A DNA stretch of 43,676 bases from Planctomicrobium piriforme (GCA_945869735.1 CAMBPQ010000023.1:1-43676), one strand, 5' to 3'; shown: positions 15,738 to 25,360, counted from the stretch's first letter. The notes: generated from the sequence alone by a model not told the origin. Translations and numbers: made by a program.

Positions 15738-18700
15738 TTACCTCGATTCGGTGCCAGGCACCGTTTTTTGGATGGCGATGGCGAGGGGATGGCCGTCGAT
15801 GTCATGGGGCTCGGCATCAGCAGGCGGGGTGCCGAAGTGGACCGATGCAGCGAGTGTTTCGCCGGAGACGAAGTCGCGGTGCTGCTCGAGCGCCGACCGA
15901 AGTTCAGCCGACTCGGTCGCGAAGAGGACGTCGATGCGGTCCGTGAACTCGAGATCGAGCGCCTTCCGCTGCGTCTGGATCACGTGCACCACCTCGCGGA
16001 CCAGGCCCTCGGCAATGAGGTCCGGCGTGAGTTCCTTGGCGATCACGACCACCGCGCGGGGGCCCTCGGCCGCCGCCCAGCCAGGCTTCGCCGTGGTCCG
16101 CACGAGGACGTCGTCCTTGTCCACCACGGCGGTGCCGCCGCCCGCGAGCGGCAGCACTGCGCGGCCATCGAGCGTCAAGGCAGCAAGCAGGGCTGCAGCG
16201 TCGGCCTCGGCCAGTGCGTCCCGAGCCTTGGGTAGATCCTTGCCGAGTTTGGGGCCAAGTTTTTTGAGATCAGGCAGCACCGACCGCGTGATGTAGCGAT
16301 CGGGCTCACCGCAAACCTCGAACTGCTTCACGTTGAGCTCATCGCAGACGAGATCGGCATGGGCCTCGAGCCAGGCAGCGTCATCAGGCCGCGAATCGGC
16401 GAGAATCACCTCCACCTTCTGAAGCGGCTGACGGACCTTGAGCTTCTCGGTGGCGCGCGCCGCTCGGCCAAGCGAAGCTACGTCACGAACCACCGCCATC
16501 CGCCGGACGAGGTCGTGGTCGATGAGCCCAGCGTGGCCCGCGGGGTAGTCGGTGAGGTGCACGCTCTCTGGGGCCCGGCCTCCGAACGCCGCGCCGACAA
16601 GGTTCCGCCAGATCGCCTCGGTGGTGAAGGGCACGAACGGCGCGGCCAGTTTGATCACGCTCACGAGCGTCTCGTAGAGCGTCCAGTAGGCGTCGAGTTT
16701 TTCCTGGTTGGTCTCCGGGCCGCCGTCGGCCTTGCCCGCGGCCCAGAAGCGGTCGCGGCTGCGGCGGACGAACCAGTTGCTCACCGCATCGACAAGAGCC
16801 GTGAGTTGCTGGGCGGCTCCGAAGTGGTCGTAGGCGTCCATCTTGATGGTCATTCCGGCGGCGACGGCGTTAAGCTCGGAGATCATCCAGCGGTCAAGTT
16901 CGCCACGCTGTGGCACCGGCCTCCAGCCGCGGGCCCCCGCCAGATCGGCGTGGTCGAGCAAGCCGGGGTCGTCGAGCAGAGCGCCCGGATCGAAGCCGTC
17001 GATCCGGGCGTAGATCACGAAGAAGGAGTAGACGTTCCAGAGTCTCAGGAGAAACTCGGGGATACTCTCCTTGATGGCCCGCTCGCTATAGCGGATGCTC
17101 GTCCACGGGGCCTGGCCGGCGAGAAAAAACCAGCGGAGTGCGTCAGCGCCGAACTTGTCGAAGATCTCAGCCGGCTCGCGGTAGTTCCGCTTGCTCTTGC
17201 TCATCTTCTGGCCGTCCTCGCCGAGCATGTGGCCGAGGACGATGCAGGTCTTGAACGGATGCGGCGCGGGGCGGGCCGCGGCGCCGGCGCTCTCCCCGAA
17301 CAGGAGCGTGCTAATGGCGAGTTGGCTGTAGAACCAGCCCCGCGTCTGGTCGATCGCCTCGGAGATGAAATCAGCTGGAAACTGAGCATCAAACTCGGCG
17401 TGCCCGCGGTGTGGCCAGCCCCACTGGGCGAACGGCATCGCGCCTGAGTCAAACCAGCAGTCGATCACCTCCGTCACCCGCCTCATCCGCGCACCCGGGG
17501 CAAACGGCGAGTCGTAGGTGACCGCGTCGATGTAGGGCTTGTGAACTTTGAGGTCGGCGGAGAGATCGGGATTGGCTGCCTTGGCCTTCGCGAACACGTC
17601 GCCCCCCTGCACGCCCGGCTTTGCGAGCAGGTCGGCATACGAGCGGAGCGCCTCTGCCTTTCCAGTCTCGTCACACACCCAGATGGGCAGCGGCGTGCCC
17701 CAGTAGCGTTCCCGTGAGAGAGCCCAATCGACGTTCGTCTCGAGGAAGTTGCCGAACCGGCCGTCCTTGATGTGCTCGGGCAGCCAGGCGATCCGGGCGT
17801 TGTTGGCGAGCATTTGCTCGCGGAACTGGCTGGTGCGGATGAACCAGCTCTGCCGCGGGTATTGGATCAGCGGATCAGCGTCGGCCCGCCAGCAGAACGG
17901 ATAGTCGTGGACATACTGCTCCTGGTGAACCAGCAAACCGCGTGCCCGAAGATCGCGGGTAATGTCGCGGTCGCAGTCCTTCACGAACCGGCCGCTCCCC
18001 ATCCCGAAGACGTCGGTAAAGGTGCCGTCGGGGGCCACGGCGTTGATCAGCTCCGGGCCGCTTCCCGGGGTGAAGCGGGCCTGCTCGGCGATCAGCACGG
18101 TGTAGTCAACCTCGCCGAAGGCGGGTGCGATATGGACAATCCCGGTGCCGGAGTCGGTGGTCACGAAGTCGGCGGCCACCACCCGCCAGGCGATCACCTC
18201 GGTGCCGCCGGTCGCGAGCGGGGCGGTTGCCGGTGGACCGGCTGGGCGAAAAGTGTCGAAGGGCGGCAGGTAGGAGCGGCCGACGAGTGTTGAGCCGGGC
18301 AGCCGCTCGACAACGTCGAACTCCTTCTTCAGCTTCTCACCGAGGCCGGTGGCGAGCGGCTCGGCAACGACGTATTCACGAGCCTCGCTGCTGCCAGTTT
18401 CTCGCAGGACCACGTACTCCAGGTCGGCCTTCACCGCGGCAAACTGGTTGGAGGGAAGCGTCCAGGGCGTGGTTGTCCAAGCGACGAGGTTGCGGGCGGT
18501 CGGCGTGCCATCGTCGTCGAGTAGGGGAAAGGTGACATAGACGCTCGGGTCGGCGACTTCCTTGTAGCCCTGGCCCACCTCACCACTCGAGAGGGCGGTG
18601 CCGCCCTGTGCCCACCACCAGACGATCTTGTGACCCTGGTAAAGAAGTCCTCTGTCGAAGAGTTCGGCGAGCGCCCACCACACGCTCTCGACGTAGGACT

Positions 18701-19157
18701 GGTGGTAGGTGACGTAGGCCTGGGAAAGATCGATCCAGAAGCCGATCCGTTCGGTGAGTGTTTCCCACTCCTTCGTGTACCGCCACACGCTCTCCTGGCA
18801 CTTATGGATGAAGGGCTCGATGCCGTAAGCCTCGATCTCGGCCTTCGAGTGGATGCCGAGTTCCTTGCAGACCTCGACCTCGACAGGGAGGCCGTGCGTG
18901 TCCCAGCCGGCCTTCCGCTCGCAGTACTGACCCCGCATCGTGCGGTACCGCGGATACAGATCCTTGATCGTCCGCGTCAGGCAATGGCCGGGGTGGGGCA
19001 TGCCATTGGCAGTCGGCGGCCCTTCGAAAAACACAAACCGTGGAGCTCCTCGGCGGCGGTCGAGCGATCGTTCATACGTACCGTGCTCACGCCACCAGGC
19101 GGCGATCGACGCTTCAAGGGCAGGGAAGTCGGGCTGGCCGCGGACGGGTTCGAACAT
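15738..19157 (-). CDS. ileS: Isoleucyl-tRNA synthetase, eukaryotic-type (IleS2-like)
   Basis: Class I aminoacyl-tRNA synthetase, 1139 residues. The HIGH motif is HPGH at 55-58, the KMSKS motif is intact at 651-655, and [10 protein letters not shown] marks the Ile/Val/Leu subgroup. The length, the variant HIGH box and the C-terminal extension beyond the anticodon-binding domain fit the eukaryotic-like clade; bacterial members of that clade are often naturally tolerant of mupirocin. The start at MFEPVRG was chosen because the family begins there. The frame stays open for 117 more codons upstream, but those run through the dispersed repeat and look non-coding. It heads the ileS-purN-DinB-HdeD gene string. 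Confidence 0.95.
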   Translation of the reverse strand: MFEPVRGQPDFPALEASIAAWWREHGTYERSLDRRRGAPRFVFFEGPPTANGMPHPGHCLTRTIKDLYPRYRTMRGQYCERKAGWDTHGLPVEVEVCKELGIHSKAEIEAYGIEPFIHKCQESVWRYTKEWETLTERIGFWIDLSQAYVTYHQSYVESVWWALAELFDRGLLYQGHKIVWWWAQGGTALSSGEVGQGYKEVADPSVYVTFPLLDDDGTPTARNLVAWTTTPWTLPSNQFAAVKADLEYVVLRETGSSEAREYVVAEPLATGLGEKLKKEFDVVERLPGSTLVGRSYLPPFDTFRPAGPPATAPLATGGTEVIAWRVVAADFVTTDSGTGIVHIAPAFGEVDYTVLIAEQARFTPGSGPELINAVAPDGTFTDVFGMGSGRFVKDCDRDITRDLRARGLLVHQEQYVHDYPFCWRADADPLIQYPRQSWFIRTSQFREQMLANNARIAWLPEHIKDGRFGNFLETNVDWALSRERYWGTPLPIWVCDETGKAEALRSYADLLAKPGVQGGDVFAKAKAANPDLSADLKVHKPYIDAVTYDSPFAPGARMRRVTEVIDCWFDSGAMPFAQWGWPHRGHAEFDAQFPADFISEAIDQTRGWFYSQLAISTLLFGESAGAAARPAPHPFKTCIVLGHMLGEDGQKMSKSKRNYREPAEIFDKFGADALRWFFLAGQAPWTSIRYSERAIKESIPEFLLRLWNVYSFFVIYARIDGFDPGALLDDPGLLDHADLAGARGWRPVPQRGELDRWMISELNAVAAGMTIKMDAYDHFGAAQQLTALVDAVSNWFVRRSRDRFWAAGKADGGPETNQEKLDAYWTLYETLVSVIKLAAPFVPFTTEAIWRNLVGAAFGGRAPESVHLTDYPAGHAGLIDHDLVRRMAVVRDVASLGRAARATEKLKVRQPLQKVEVILADSRPDDAAWLEAHADLVCDELNVKQFEVCGEPDRYITRSVLPDLKKLGPKLGKDLPKARDALAEADAAALLAALTLDGRAVLPLAGGGTAVVDKDDVLVRTTAKPGWAAAEGPRAVVVIAKELTPDLIAEGLVREVVHVIQTQRKALDLEFTDRIDVLFATESAELRSALEQHRDFVSGETLAASVHFGTPPADAEPHDIDGHPLAIAIQKTVPGTESR

Positions 19158-19273
19158 GGGGCGATGGTGGAGTGGTGGGGCAGGGGGCCGGAAGCGATAA
19201 AAAGCTAGCTTCTGAGAATCCGCAATCCTAACGCGAGGCCCACGGCCCCCACAGGGGCATCCACACAACTGCT

Positions 19274-19432
19274 GGTGCGCATCCGCTTTTGGTGGAGTGG
19301 CGAGATGGCACCTTGGGGGAGGGAGGCAATGGGGTTGGCGAACGCTCACGGAGCGTCGGGCCGCCGCGGCCCATCGCGACGAGACTTTTGCCGCCCCCGA
19401 GCCGGCGATCCACGTGAGTCGGATGCGCTCTC
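19274..19432 (-). repeat. Dispersed ~150-bp MITE-like repeat, copy C (inverted)
   Basis: Full-length copy on the minus strand: core GGCGGCAAAAGTCTCGTCG reads at 19395-19376 complement, with ends resembling GCGCATCCG and GGATGCGCTC. It lies between ileS and gene remnants. Its right boundary meets the first recognisable codons of the PhoD-like fragment, so the element may mark the breakpoint of that gene. Confidence 0.8.
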
Positions 19433-19433
19433 G

Positions 19434-19694
19434 TTCGGCTCGTTCCGCGGCACGCACATGCACCTCACCGTGAAGCGGTATGAGATGCTGAAACGACCGG
19501 GCGGTCATCCTGTTCCCGACAGCCCGCTCCCCTGGACCGGCGACTACGAGGACGGCCTGGGCAACAAGATCTCGGTCGCGGCCGACGCGAACCCCGAGGA
19601 CAGGAACGACGAAAAGAAGCGGGCCGACGGCTACGGGCTCGCCCGGTTCGACTTCGCGAAGAATCTGATCACGTTTGAGTGCTGGCCGCGACCG
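19434..19694 (+). pseudogene. Fragment of a PhoD-like metallophosphatase, C-terminal part
   Basis: About 85 codons match the C-terminal part of planctomycete PhoD-like phosphatases: [15 protein letters not shown], then [15 protein letters not shown] and [20 protein letters not shown]. No start codon or catalytic region precedes it; the upstream sequence is the dispersed repeat. At the 3' end the reading frame is replaced by the sulfatase remnant in another frame. It looks like a deletion relic. Confidence 0.6.
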
Positions 19695-20473
19695 TGGCCG
19701 AGCGGCTTAAGGGGGCGGGCTACGCCACGGCGAGCATCGGCACATGGCATCTGGGCGACGAACCGTATTTCCCGGAGCATCAGGGCTTCGACAGGAATGT
19801 GGGCGGCTGCGACCGCGGACAACTGCCGAGTTATTTTTCGCCGTCCGGAAGTCCGACGCTCTCCGCCGGGCCCAGCGGCGAGTTTCTGACTGATCGCGAG
19901 GCCGCCGAGACCGTGAACTTCATCGAGGCCAACCGCGACCGGCCATTCTTCCTGTATCTCCCCCATCACTGCGTCCAGACGCCGATCCAGGCCAAGCCGG
20001 CCGTGAAGGCGACGTCTGCGGCCAAGGACGCTGGCGGCCTCGTGAGCGTGACCGACAACGCGCCGGCCCGCGCAGGTAAAGGCTCGGCCTACGAGGGGGG
20101 CGTGGGGGTGCCGTTTATCGTGTCGTGGCTCGGGGTGACGAGGCCCGGCACGACGAGCGATGTGCCTGTGATCACTCTCGACACCCGGCGACGATCCTGG
20201 ATCTCACGAAGACGGGCCACGCCCCAGAGCGCGATCCGCTCCGGCAACTGGCGGCTTGTGCATTTTTATGAAGCTGGCCGCAGCGAACTCTACGACCTCA
20301 ACTCCGATCCAGGCGAGACGACGGACGTCGCCGCAAGAGAGCCTTTGCGGACAGCAATGCTCCAGGCAAAGCTCGATGCGCGGCGAGAGGAAGTGAACGC
20401 CCAGTTACCGACGCCGAACGCCGACCACGCCCCCGTCCGCGATGGCCCGAAAAAGGGACGCAGTTCTCGGTGA
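19688..20473 (+). pseudogene. Truncated, internally deleted sulfatase
   Basis: Recognisable sulfatase pieces in one open frame: [53 protein letters not shown], and the C-terminal ELYDLNSDPGETTDVAA. The N-terminal catalytic C/S-x-P-x-R motif that is converted to formylglycine is missing, and central segments are fused by deletions, so the product cannot be an active sulfatase. It is joined to the PhoD-like fragment at about 19690. An intrinsic terminator follows the stop. Confidence 0.75.
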
Positions 20474-20488
20474 GCTGAGTCCCTTTTT
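20450..20488 (+). terminator. Intrinsic terminator after the sulfatase remnant
   Basis: A perfect 10-bp stem AAAAAGGGAC / GTCCCTTTTT (20450-20459 and 20479-20488) with a 19-base loop ends in a T-run. The A/T arms could make it work in both directions. It overlaps the last codons of the sulfatase remnant. Confidence 0.65.
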
Positions 20489-20564
20489 CAGCGACCTGGT
20501 TTCAGCGACCCGGACGATGATTGGGGTATGATGCCGGTCTTTTATCGAAACCAGGAGACGGGTG

Positions 20565-21587
20565 ATGCTGCAATTTCTCGGGATGCTGGCCGCGATCGGG
20601 CTCACTGCCCTGTGTTGGGGCATGTACGGGCCGGTGCTCCACTTCGGCCGTGAGGACATGCACTCGCCGCTGCGGCCTTTCGTCTGTGTCGGTATCGCTT
20701 ACTTCGTGATCGCCGTCGTCGTGCCGCTGCTCCTACTCCTCAAGGGGGAAAAGGGGAGCTGGAAGACGAAAGGCGTGGTCTGGAGCCTGCTCGCCGGTGC
20801 GGCCGGCGCGCTCGGCGCACTCGGGGTGATCCTTGCGCTCCACTTCGGCGGTCGGCCGATCTACGTCATGCCGCTGGTCTTCGGCGGCGCGCCCGTGATC
20901 AACACGCTCCTGACGGCCGCAATGAACCGCAGCTTCAGCCAGCTCAAGGCGCCGTTCCTCGCCGGCCTGCTCCTCGTGGTTGTCGGCGCCGTCACGGTGC
21001 TGGTCTTCAAGCCGCAGTCGTCACCGGTCCCTCCAGCGGCGACCGCAGCCGCGGAGAGGGCGGCCCCGGCCGACGCCCCGCAGCCGACCGTGGAGCAGAA
21101 TGCCGAGCGGCTCGTCGCGGTCCTGCTCTCGATCGCATTGGCCATGGTTTCATGGGGGTCGTATGGCCCGGTGCTGCACCGTGGTCAGGCGGGCATGGAG
21201 GGGAGCAGACTGCGGCCGCTGGTCTGCATCGGCATGTCGTATTTCCTGATCGCCGTGCTCGTCCCGCTGGCCCTGCTTGTGCCGCTCGGCGACACCGGCC
21301 AGTGGCATGCGTCTGGGATCCTCTGGAGCCTCGGCGCTGGCTCGCTCGGCGCGATCGGGGCACTCGGCACCATCCTCGCATTCACGCTCGGCGGCAAGCC
21401 CTTCACGGTGATGCCCGTGGTGTTCGGCTGCGCGCCGGTCATCAACACGCTTACCACGCTGGCTCTCCACGAAGTGCCGCTGTCGAGCGTCAGCCCATTC
21501 TTCCTCGCCGGCATGCTGATCGTGGCGGTCGGCGCGGCCACGGTGCTCGCGTTCGGGCCCCGCGGGCACGCTCCGGCGCTGAAGTGA
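20565..21587 (+). CDS. Internally duplicated drug/metabolite-type membrane transporter
   Basis: 340 residues, about ten hydrophobic helices in two homologous halves (about 5-150 and 188-335) joined by an Ala/Pro-rich linker. The halves share motifs in the same order: W-G-x-Y-G-P-V-L-H, then RP(F/L)VC(V/I)G(I/M)(A/S)YF(V/L)IAV, GALG(V/T)ILA, and VMP(L/V)VFG(G/C)APVINTL. This suggests tandem duplication of a five-helix unit. The fold type resembles EamA/RhaT-like carriers, but I cannot name a substrate. The start at 20565 has AGGAG seven bases upstream; the GTG one codon earlier is less likely. It stands alone between gene remnants. Confidence 0.85.
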   Translation: MLQFLGMLAAIGLTALCWGMYGPVLHFGREDMHSPLRPFVCVGIAYFVIAVVVPLLLLLKGEKGSWKTKGVVWSLLAGAAGALGALGVILALHFGGRPIYVMPLVFGGAPVINTLLTAAMNRSFSQLKAPFLAGLLLVVVGAVTVLVFKPQSSPVPPAATAAAERAAPADAPQPTVEQNAERLVAVLLSIALAMVSWGSYGPVLHRGQAGMEGSRLRPLVCIGMSYFLIAVLVPLALLVPLGDTGQWHASGILWSLGAGSLGAIGALGTILAFTLGGKPFTVMPVVFGCAPVINTLTTLALHEVPLSSVSPFFLAGMLIVAVGAATVLAFGPRGHAPALK

Positions 21588-21999
21588 TCCACAACGCAAC
21601 GGCGGTCGTATCGTACCGCCCGTGTTTGTTTCGACCGCAAGGAGTCGCCGCATGGCCGCTGACCCGATCTCATGAATCCTTTCGCCCCACATAACGCCGC
21701 TCGATGATCGCGGGCTAATCGACGAGGATGAACGTGGGCCTGCGCGGCTTCCGGATGGGTCTGTCGCGACAGCCAACGACGGCTGAGCAGCAAGTCAACA
21801 GCGGAAAACTCGCCGAGCGGCTCGGCGAACGCTCGAGGAGCGTCGGGCCGCCGCGGCGCACAGCGACGAGACTTTTGCCGCCCCCGAGTCGGCGATACCC
21901 GTAGGTCGAATGCACTTTCGTTGCCTTGCACGTGTGTGCGAACACGCGGCTCAAAATGCTGGAGCAGCCGAATCTCACCCACATGGATCTCGCCGCCGA
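21588..21999. other. Gene-poor stretch with a truncated repeat copy
   Basis: Apart from the inverted repeat copy at about 21811-21918 I see no gene, RNA or terminator here. The frames are open because of GC bias but show no recognisable protein. Confidence 0.5.
21811..21918 (-). repeat. Dispersed repeat, copy D (truncated, inverted)
   Basis: The core GGCGGCAAAAGTCTCGTCG is on the minus strand at 21881-21862 with the conserved GC-rich hairpin GACGCTCCTCGAGCG. The end near 21910 (TCGAATGCACT) matches the left terminus; the other end is missing. Confidence 0.75.
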
Positions 22000-22086
22000 C
22001 TATTTCTTGACAGGAGCCTTCGTCTTGTCCTGCTTGGGCTTCTTATTTTTCTTGTCGTTCTTTTGCGAGTTGTTGCCCTTACCCAT
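22000..22086 (-). CDS. Small lysine-rich protein, 28 residues
   Basis: A complete short gene: ATG at 22086, TAG at 22000-22002. The protein starts MGKGNNSQKNDKKNKKPK and ends KAPVKK; about 40% of residues are Lys and none is hydrophobic-core forming, so it is probably disordered and may bind nucleic acid or another polyanion. AAGGAG lies eight bases before the ATG, one of the best ribosome-binding sites in this part of the window, which argues that it is translated. It stands alone; short proteins of this composition are commonly left unannotated. Function unknown. Confidence 0.7.
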   Translation of the reverse strand: MGKGNNSQKNDKKNKKPKQDKTKAPVKK

Positions 22087-22224
22087 GGTCAGATCTCCTT
22101 ATTGATAGCAGGGGAGTGAACGTATCCGGTCGCAGATGCTACCGAGTGAACCTCATTTCCGGCAATGGCGGTGCGGGCGCGATTCCAAATCCGGTTAGTG
22201 CAACATTCTTTCTGTAAATCGCCG

Positions 22225-22365
22225 GTTCGGCACCACTACCTGCACCACCGTTATCCCGACAAGAACTTCAACGTGGCGTTGCTCGCCGGGGACTACGTGT
22301 TTGGCACCATGGCCAAGGCTTCGGACGCCGATTGGCAGGCCATGAAGACAGAAGGAATCGCCTGA
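22225..22365 (+). pseudogene. C-terminal fragment of a sterol desaturase/fatty acid hydroxylase
   Basis: The frame contains HHYLHHRYPDKNFNVALLAG and DYVFGT, the last His-cluster region of the integral-membrane desaturase/hydroxylase superfamily. The N-terminal membrane helices and the earlier His boxes are missing, and no start codon is well placed. It is a relic of about 45 codons. Confidence 0.55.
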
Positions 22366-22604
22366 GCGATCCCTCCGATCGACGCCGGACCACCCCCGGT
22401 TGTTTCCTTTTCACGCGGCACCACCGGGGGGGCGCCCACGATTCGCCCCGGATCCTCTCAGGTGAGCGAAGAAGCGTCGTGGCGAGTGTCTGCTAGGATG
22501 ACGATTCAGGAACCTTCTCGCCCCCCTCTTGCGGGGAAGGCGGTTGGTGGACCGGCGTTGTCTTGGACCGCCGCCAATTCCTCCCTCGAACTGGAGCGGA
22601 CCGG
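22366..22604. other. Intergenic region, nothing recognised
   Basis: GC-rich spacer between the desaturase fragment and the next gene. A G/C-rich inverted segment near 22390-22440 (CCACCCCCGG... CACCGGGGGGG) could form a hairpin but has no T-run. Confidence 0.4.
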
Positions 22605-22991
22605 ATGAGTAGCAACGAGCGAAGCGAGGCCCGCAGTGTGATTCTGCGCCTGCGTCGCTATCGAGACCGGATTGAAGAAATCACGACAGGCGACGACGGA
22701 CGCGTCCCGACCGGTGCCCCTGCCGCGGTTGCTGCCCAACGCCGACTTGCGTCGCTGAAAAGCGATCTCGACCACGACGCCCATGAGTGCGGCATCGGCA
22801 GGAAGCGGTTGGTCCAGACGGAGTGCGAACAGCGGTTTTTGTGGCCGGCGCTTCGGGAAGCGGCCGGAGCGATGAGGGACCAACCCGGCCCCCGTCCGCT
22901 GGATGCCCATGCAAAAGATGAGCTGCGGGCGGCTCGGACGCACATTCTGACCTACCTGGAGCAGTTGGAGGGCCTGTACCCCACCCTCTAG
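22605..22991 (+). CDS. Hypothetical protein, 128 residues, predominantly helical
   Basis: A soluble protein rich in Arg, Glu and Ala: MSSNERSEARSVILRLRRYR, a central DHDAHECGIGRKRLVQTECE with two Cys, and a C-terminal helix THILTYLEQLEGLYPTL. I recognise no family. TGGAG precedes the ATG by eight bases; an earlier in-frame start lacks this. Its stop codon TAG is also the first bases of repeat copy E, suggesting the element inserted at or replaced the original 3' end. Confidence 0.6.
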   Translation: MSSNERSEARSVILRLRRYRDRIEEITTGDDGRVPTGAPAAVAAQRRLASLKSDLDHDAHECGIGRKRLVQTECEQRFLWPALREAAGAMRDQPGPRPLDAHAKDELRAARTHILTYLEQLEGLYPTL

Positions 22992-23118
22992 AGCGCATCC
23001 GCCTGATGGGTATCGCCGGCCCCGGGGCGGCAAAAGTCTCGTCGCCGGGGCAAGGATACGCCCAAGGCTCCGGGAGCGTTCGCCAACCCCCCTCGTTTCC
23101 CCCCGAGGCGATCTGGCC
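22989..23118 (+). repeat. Dispersed repeat, copy E
   Basis: Starts TAGAGCGCATCCG, core GGCGGCAAAAGTCTCGTCG at 23026-23044, then the GGGGCAAGGATACGCCCAAG variant shared with copy G, and a divergent right end. It immediately follows the 128-residue gene and precedes the leader of the RNA-binding-protein gene. Confidence 0.75.
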
Positions 23119-23317
23119 CGGGAGCGGCGTTGCTTTCCGCCGGATTTCGTTCTACAGTACAGGGGTCGGTGTTGGACGACGCTAGAGGTTCCGCGGTGGC
23201 CGATTGGCCGCGTCTGCTGCTTCTTTATCTCCTTTACCCTCTGGCGGGCTGCCATCTCTGGCCCTTTCGATGTGACCCCGAAAGCACATTTGGGTCATCG
23301 GTAGGAGTGTTTTGTCC

Positions 23318-23668
23318 ATGGGTAAGAAATTGTACGTCGGAAACCTCGCTTACAGCGTGACGAGCGAGTCGCTTGAGCAGATGTTCCTCGAGTTCGGCAC
23401 TGTTGTGAGCGCGCAGGTCATCCAGGATCGTGAGACGGGCCGGAGCAAGGGCTTCGGATTCGTGGAGATGCAGGCCGACGACGCCGCGCAGCGCGCGATC
23501 AGCGGCATGCACGAGAAGGAGTTCGACGGTCGGCCCCTCACGGTCAACGAGGCCAAGCCGCGTGAGAGCGGTGGTGGCGGCGGCGGCGGCGGTCGCGGTG
23601 GCTACGGTGGCGGCGGCGGCGGTGGCGGCGGCGGCTACGGTGGTGGCGGCGGCGGACGGCGGTACTAA
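23318..23668 (+). CDS. Glycine-rich RNA-binding protein (single RRM)
   Basis: 116 residues. One RNA-recognition motif fills residues 3-80, with RNP2 LYVGNL at 5-10 and RNP1 KGFGFVEM at 44-51, and ends in NEAKPRESG. The tail (from 85) is almost pure Gly with a few Arg and Tyr (GGYGG units). Proteins of this type in cyanobacteria and planctomycetes are cold- or stress-associated RNA chaperones. The ATG at 23318 was chosen because AGGAG lies ten bases upstream; an upstream TTG is in frame. A 200-base leader precedes it, and a strong terminator follows. The DEAD-box helicase gene comes next. Confidence 0.93.
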   Translation: MGKKLYVGNLAYSVTSESLEQMFLEFGTVVSAQVIQDRETGRSKGFGFVEMQADDAAQRAISGMHEKEFDGRPLTVNEAKPRESGGGGGGGGRGGYGGGGGGGGGGYGGGGGGRRY

Positions 23669-23699
23669 GCCGCAGCGCCTCGAAAAATAACAGGTTGTC

Positions 23700-23743
23700 A
23701 GGGCCGGAGCGCGTCGTGAAGGCGCTCTCCGGCCCTCTTTTTT
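23700..23743 (+). terminator. Strong intrinsic terminator of the RRM gene
   Basis: GC-rich stem AGGGCCGGAGCGC / GCGCTCTCCGGCCCT with a two-base bulge and a short loop, directly followed by CTTTTTT. It lies 32 bases after the RRM stop codon and separates this gene from the helicase. Confidence 0.85.
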
Positions 23744-23828
23744 GCCGCGTCACGGCGGTTGATCCGGCGGACCGGATTCAGTCAGGTGCCCTTCGGTTCG
23801 AGATCCCACCCCGAGAGCAGTTCATCGC

Positions 23829-25301
23829 ATGCCCAGTTCCGCCCCTCCGCAAGCTCGCCCCGGTCACGTGCCCTTCGCCTCTCTGGGACTGTCACCCGAA
23901 GTGATCGAGGCCGTCGCCCGGCTCGGTTTCGAGGAGACCTCGCCGATCCAATCGGCGACGATTCCGCTGATCATGCGAGGACACGACGTGATCGGCCAGT
24001 CGGAGACGGGATCGGGCAAGACCGCCGCGTTTTGCATTCCGGCGATCGAGCGGGTCGACCCGACGAAACCTGTTACGCAGGTGCTGATCCTCGCTCCCAC
24101 CCGGGAGTTGGCCACCCAGGTCGCCGACGAGGTTCACAAACTCGCCGTCTGCAAGAAGGGCGTGCGATCGGTGCCGATTTACGGGGGCGCACCCTACGAA
24201 CGGCAGTTCGTCGAATTGAAGCGGGGCGCGCACATCGTGGTGGGCACGCCAGGACGGCTTGCGGACCATCTGGCCCGCAACACGCTCGACCTGTCCGGGG
24301 TGAAGCTGGTGGTGCTCGACGAGGCCGACCGAATGCTCGACATGGGATTCCGGGAGGATATCGAGAAGATCCTCGCGGCGGCCCCCTCCGAGCGGCAGAC
24401 GGTGTTTTTCTCGGCGACCATTTCCCCGCCCATCCAGTCGCTGGTCCGCGGTCATTCCCGTGACGCCAAGCTGGTGAAGATCGAGCAGCGAGTTGTCGCC
24501 GGGGCGCCGCTGGTCGATCAGATCTATTACGAGGTCCGGCATCACGCAAAGTTTGACGCGCTCGCTCGGCTGATCGATTTTTACGACGTCAAGAGCGGCT
24601 TGATCTTCTGCAACACGCAGCAGATGGTCGAGGAACTCGCCGACTCGCTCGTGGCTCGAGGATGTGCGGCCGAACGCCTCCACGGCGGTATGGCGCAGAC
24701 CCAGCGGACGCGGGTGATGAATAACTTCAAGAAGGCGGCGTTTGCATTCCTCGTGGCGACCGACGTCGCCGCCCGTGGCATCGACGTCAATGACCTCGAA
24801 CTCGTGGTCAACTATGACCTGCCGTATGATGCCGAGGACTACGTCCACCGGATCGGCCGTACAGGCCGGGCGGGCCGAAAGGGTCGGGCGGTAACGCTCG
24901 TGTCGGGTGCGGGCATCTACAAGCTGCAGTCGATCGAGCGATTCACCAAGGCAAAGATTCGTCGGGAACAGGTGCCCTCCGCGGAGGCGGTAGAGAGCAG
25001 GCGGTCCGACGCCCTGTTCGACAAGCTCCGAACCACGCTGGAGGCAGGAGAGTTCCCACGACAGGTGTTGCTCGTAGAGCGATTGCTGGAGCAGGGATAT
25101 ACGCCTACCGAGGTCGCCGCCGCGATCCTGCACCACTTCTCGCCTCCGGTGGCCGCCCGATCTGCTGCGGACGACACACCGCCACCACGCGACGAGCCGC
25201 GGAAGCATCGCCATCCCCCGGCTCGGTTCCAAAACCGCGGCGGTGGCGGGCAGCATGGAAAACCGAGAAAGTTCGCCCCCCGGGGACGGAAGACTTCGTA
25301 G
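23829..25301 (+). CDS. DEAD-box ATP-dependent RNA helicase, RhlE-like
   Basis: 490 residues. Motifs in order: Q motif FASLGLSPEVIEAV...SPIQ, motif I SETGSGKT (58-65; AxTGSGKT is more usual, so Glu replaces the common Gln), Ia PTRELATQ, II VLDEADRMLDMGF, III SAT, the RGID motif of the second RecA domain and VI HRIGRTGRAGRKG. The C-terminal 110 residues are variable and basic, rich in Pro, Arg, His and Gly, as in RNA-binding tails. It unwinds RNA duplexes, typically in ribosome assembly or cold adaptation. The ATG has only a weak GAGAG upstream. A terminator separates it from the RRM gene, so it likely has its own promoter. Confidence 0.95.
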   Translation: MPSSAPPQARPGHVPFASLGLSPEVIEAVARLGFEETSPIQSATIPLIMRGHDVIGQSETGSGKTAAFCIPAIERVDPTKPVTQVLILAPTRELATQVADEVHKLAVCKKGVRSVPIYGGAPYERQFVELKRGAHIVVGTPGRLADHLARNTLDLSGVKLVVLDEADRMLDMGFREDIEKILAAAPSERQTVFFSATISPPIQSLVRGHSRDAKLVKIEQRVVAGAPLVDQIYYEVRHHAKFDALARLIDFYDVKSGLIFCNTQQMVEELADSLVARGCAAERLHGGMAQTQRTRVMNNFKKAAFAFLVATDVAARGIDVNDLELVVNYDLPYDAEDYVHRIGRTGRAGRKGRAVTLVSGAGIYKLQSIERFTKAKIRREQVPSAEAVESRRSDALFDKLRTTLEAGEFPRQVLLVERLLEQGYTPTEVAAAILHHFSPPVAARSAADDTPPPRDEPRKHRHPPARFQNRGGGGQHGKPRKFAPRGRKTS

Positions 25302-25360
25302 CACGCCTTGGGCTTGAAATCTGGGGCTGACGTGCCGCGGGCAGGGGAGGAGGAGCGGTC

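Noticed and set aside
16359-17447. Plus-strand open frame within ileS
   Set aside because: It lies entirely within conserved synthetase sequence on the other strand and shows no domain.
19158-19508. 117-codon N-terminal extension of IleS
   Set aside because: The extension translates the dispersed repeat and is unrelated to the synthetase family; the fold begins at 19157.
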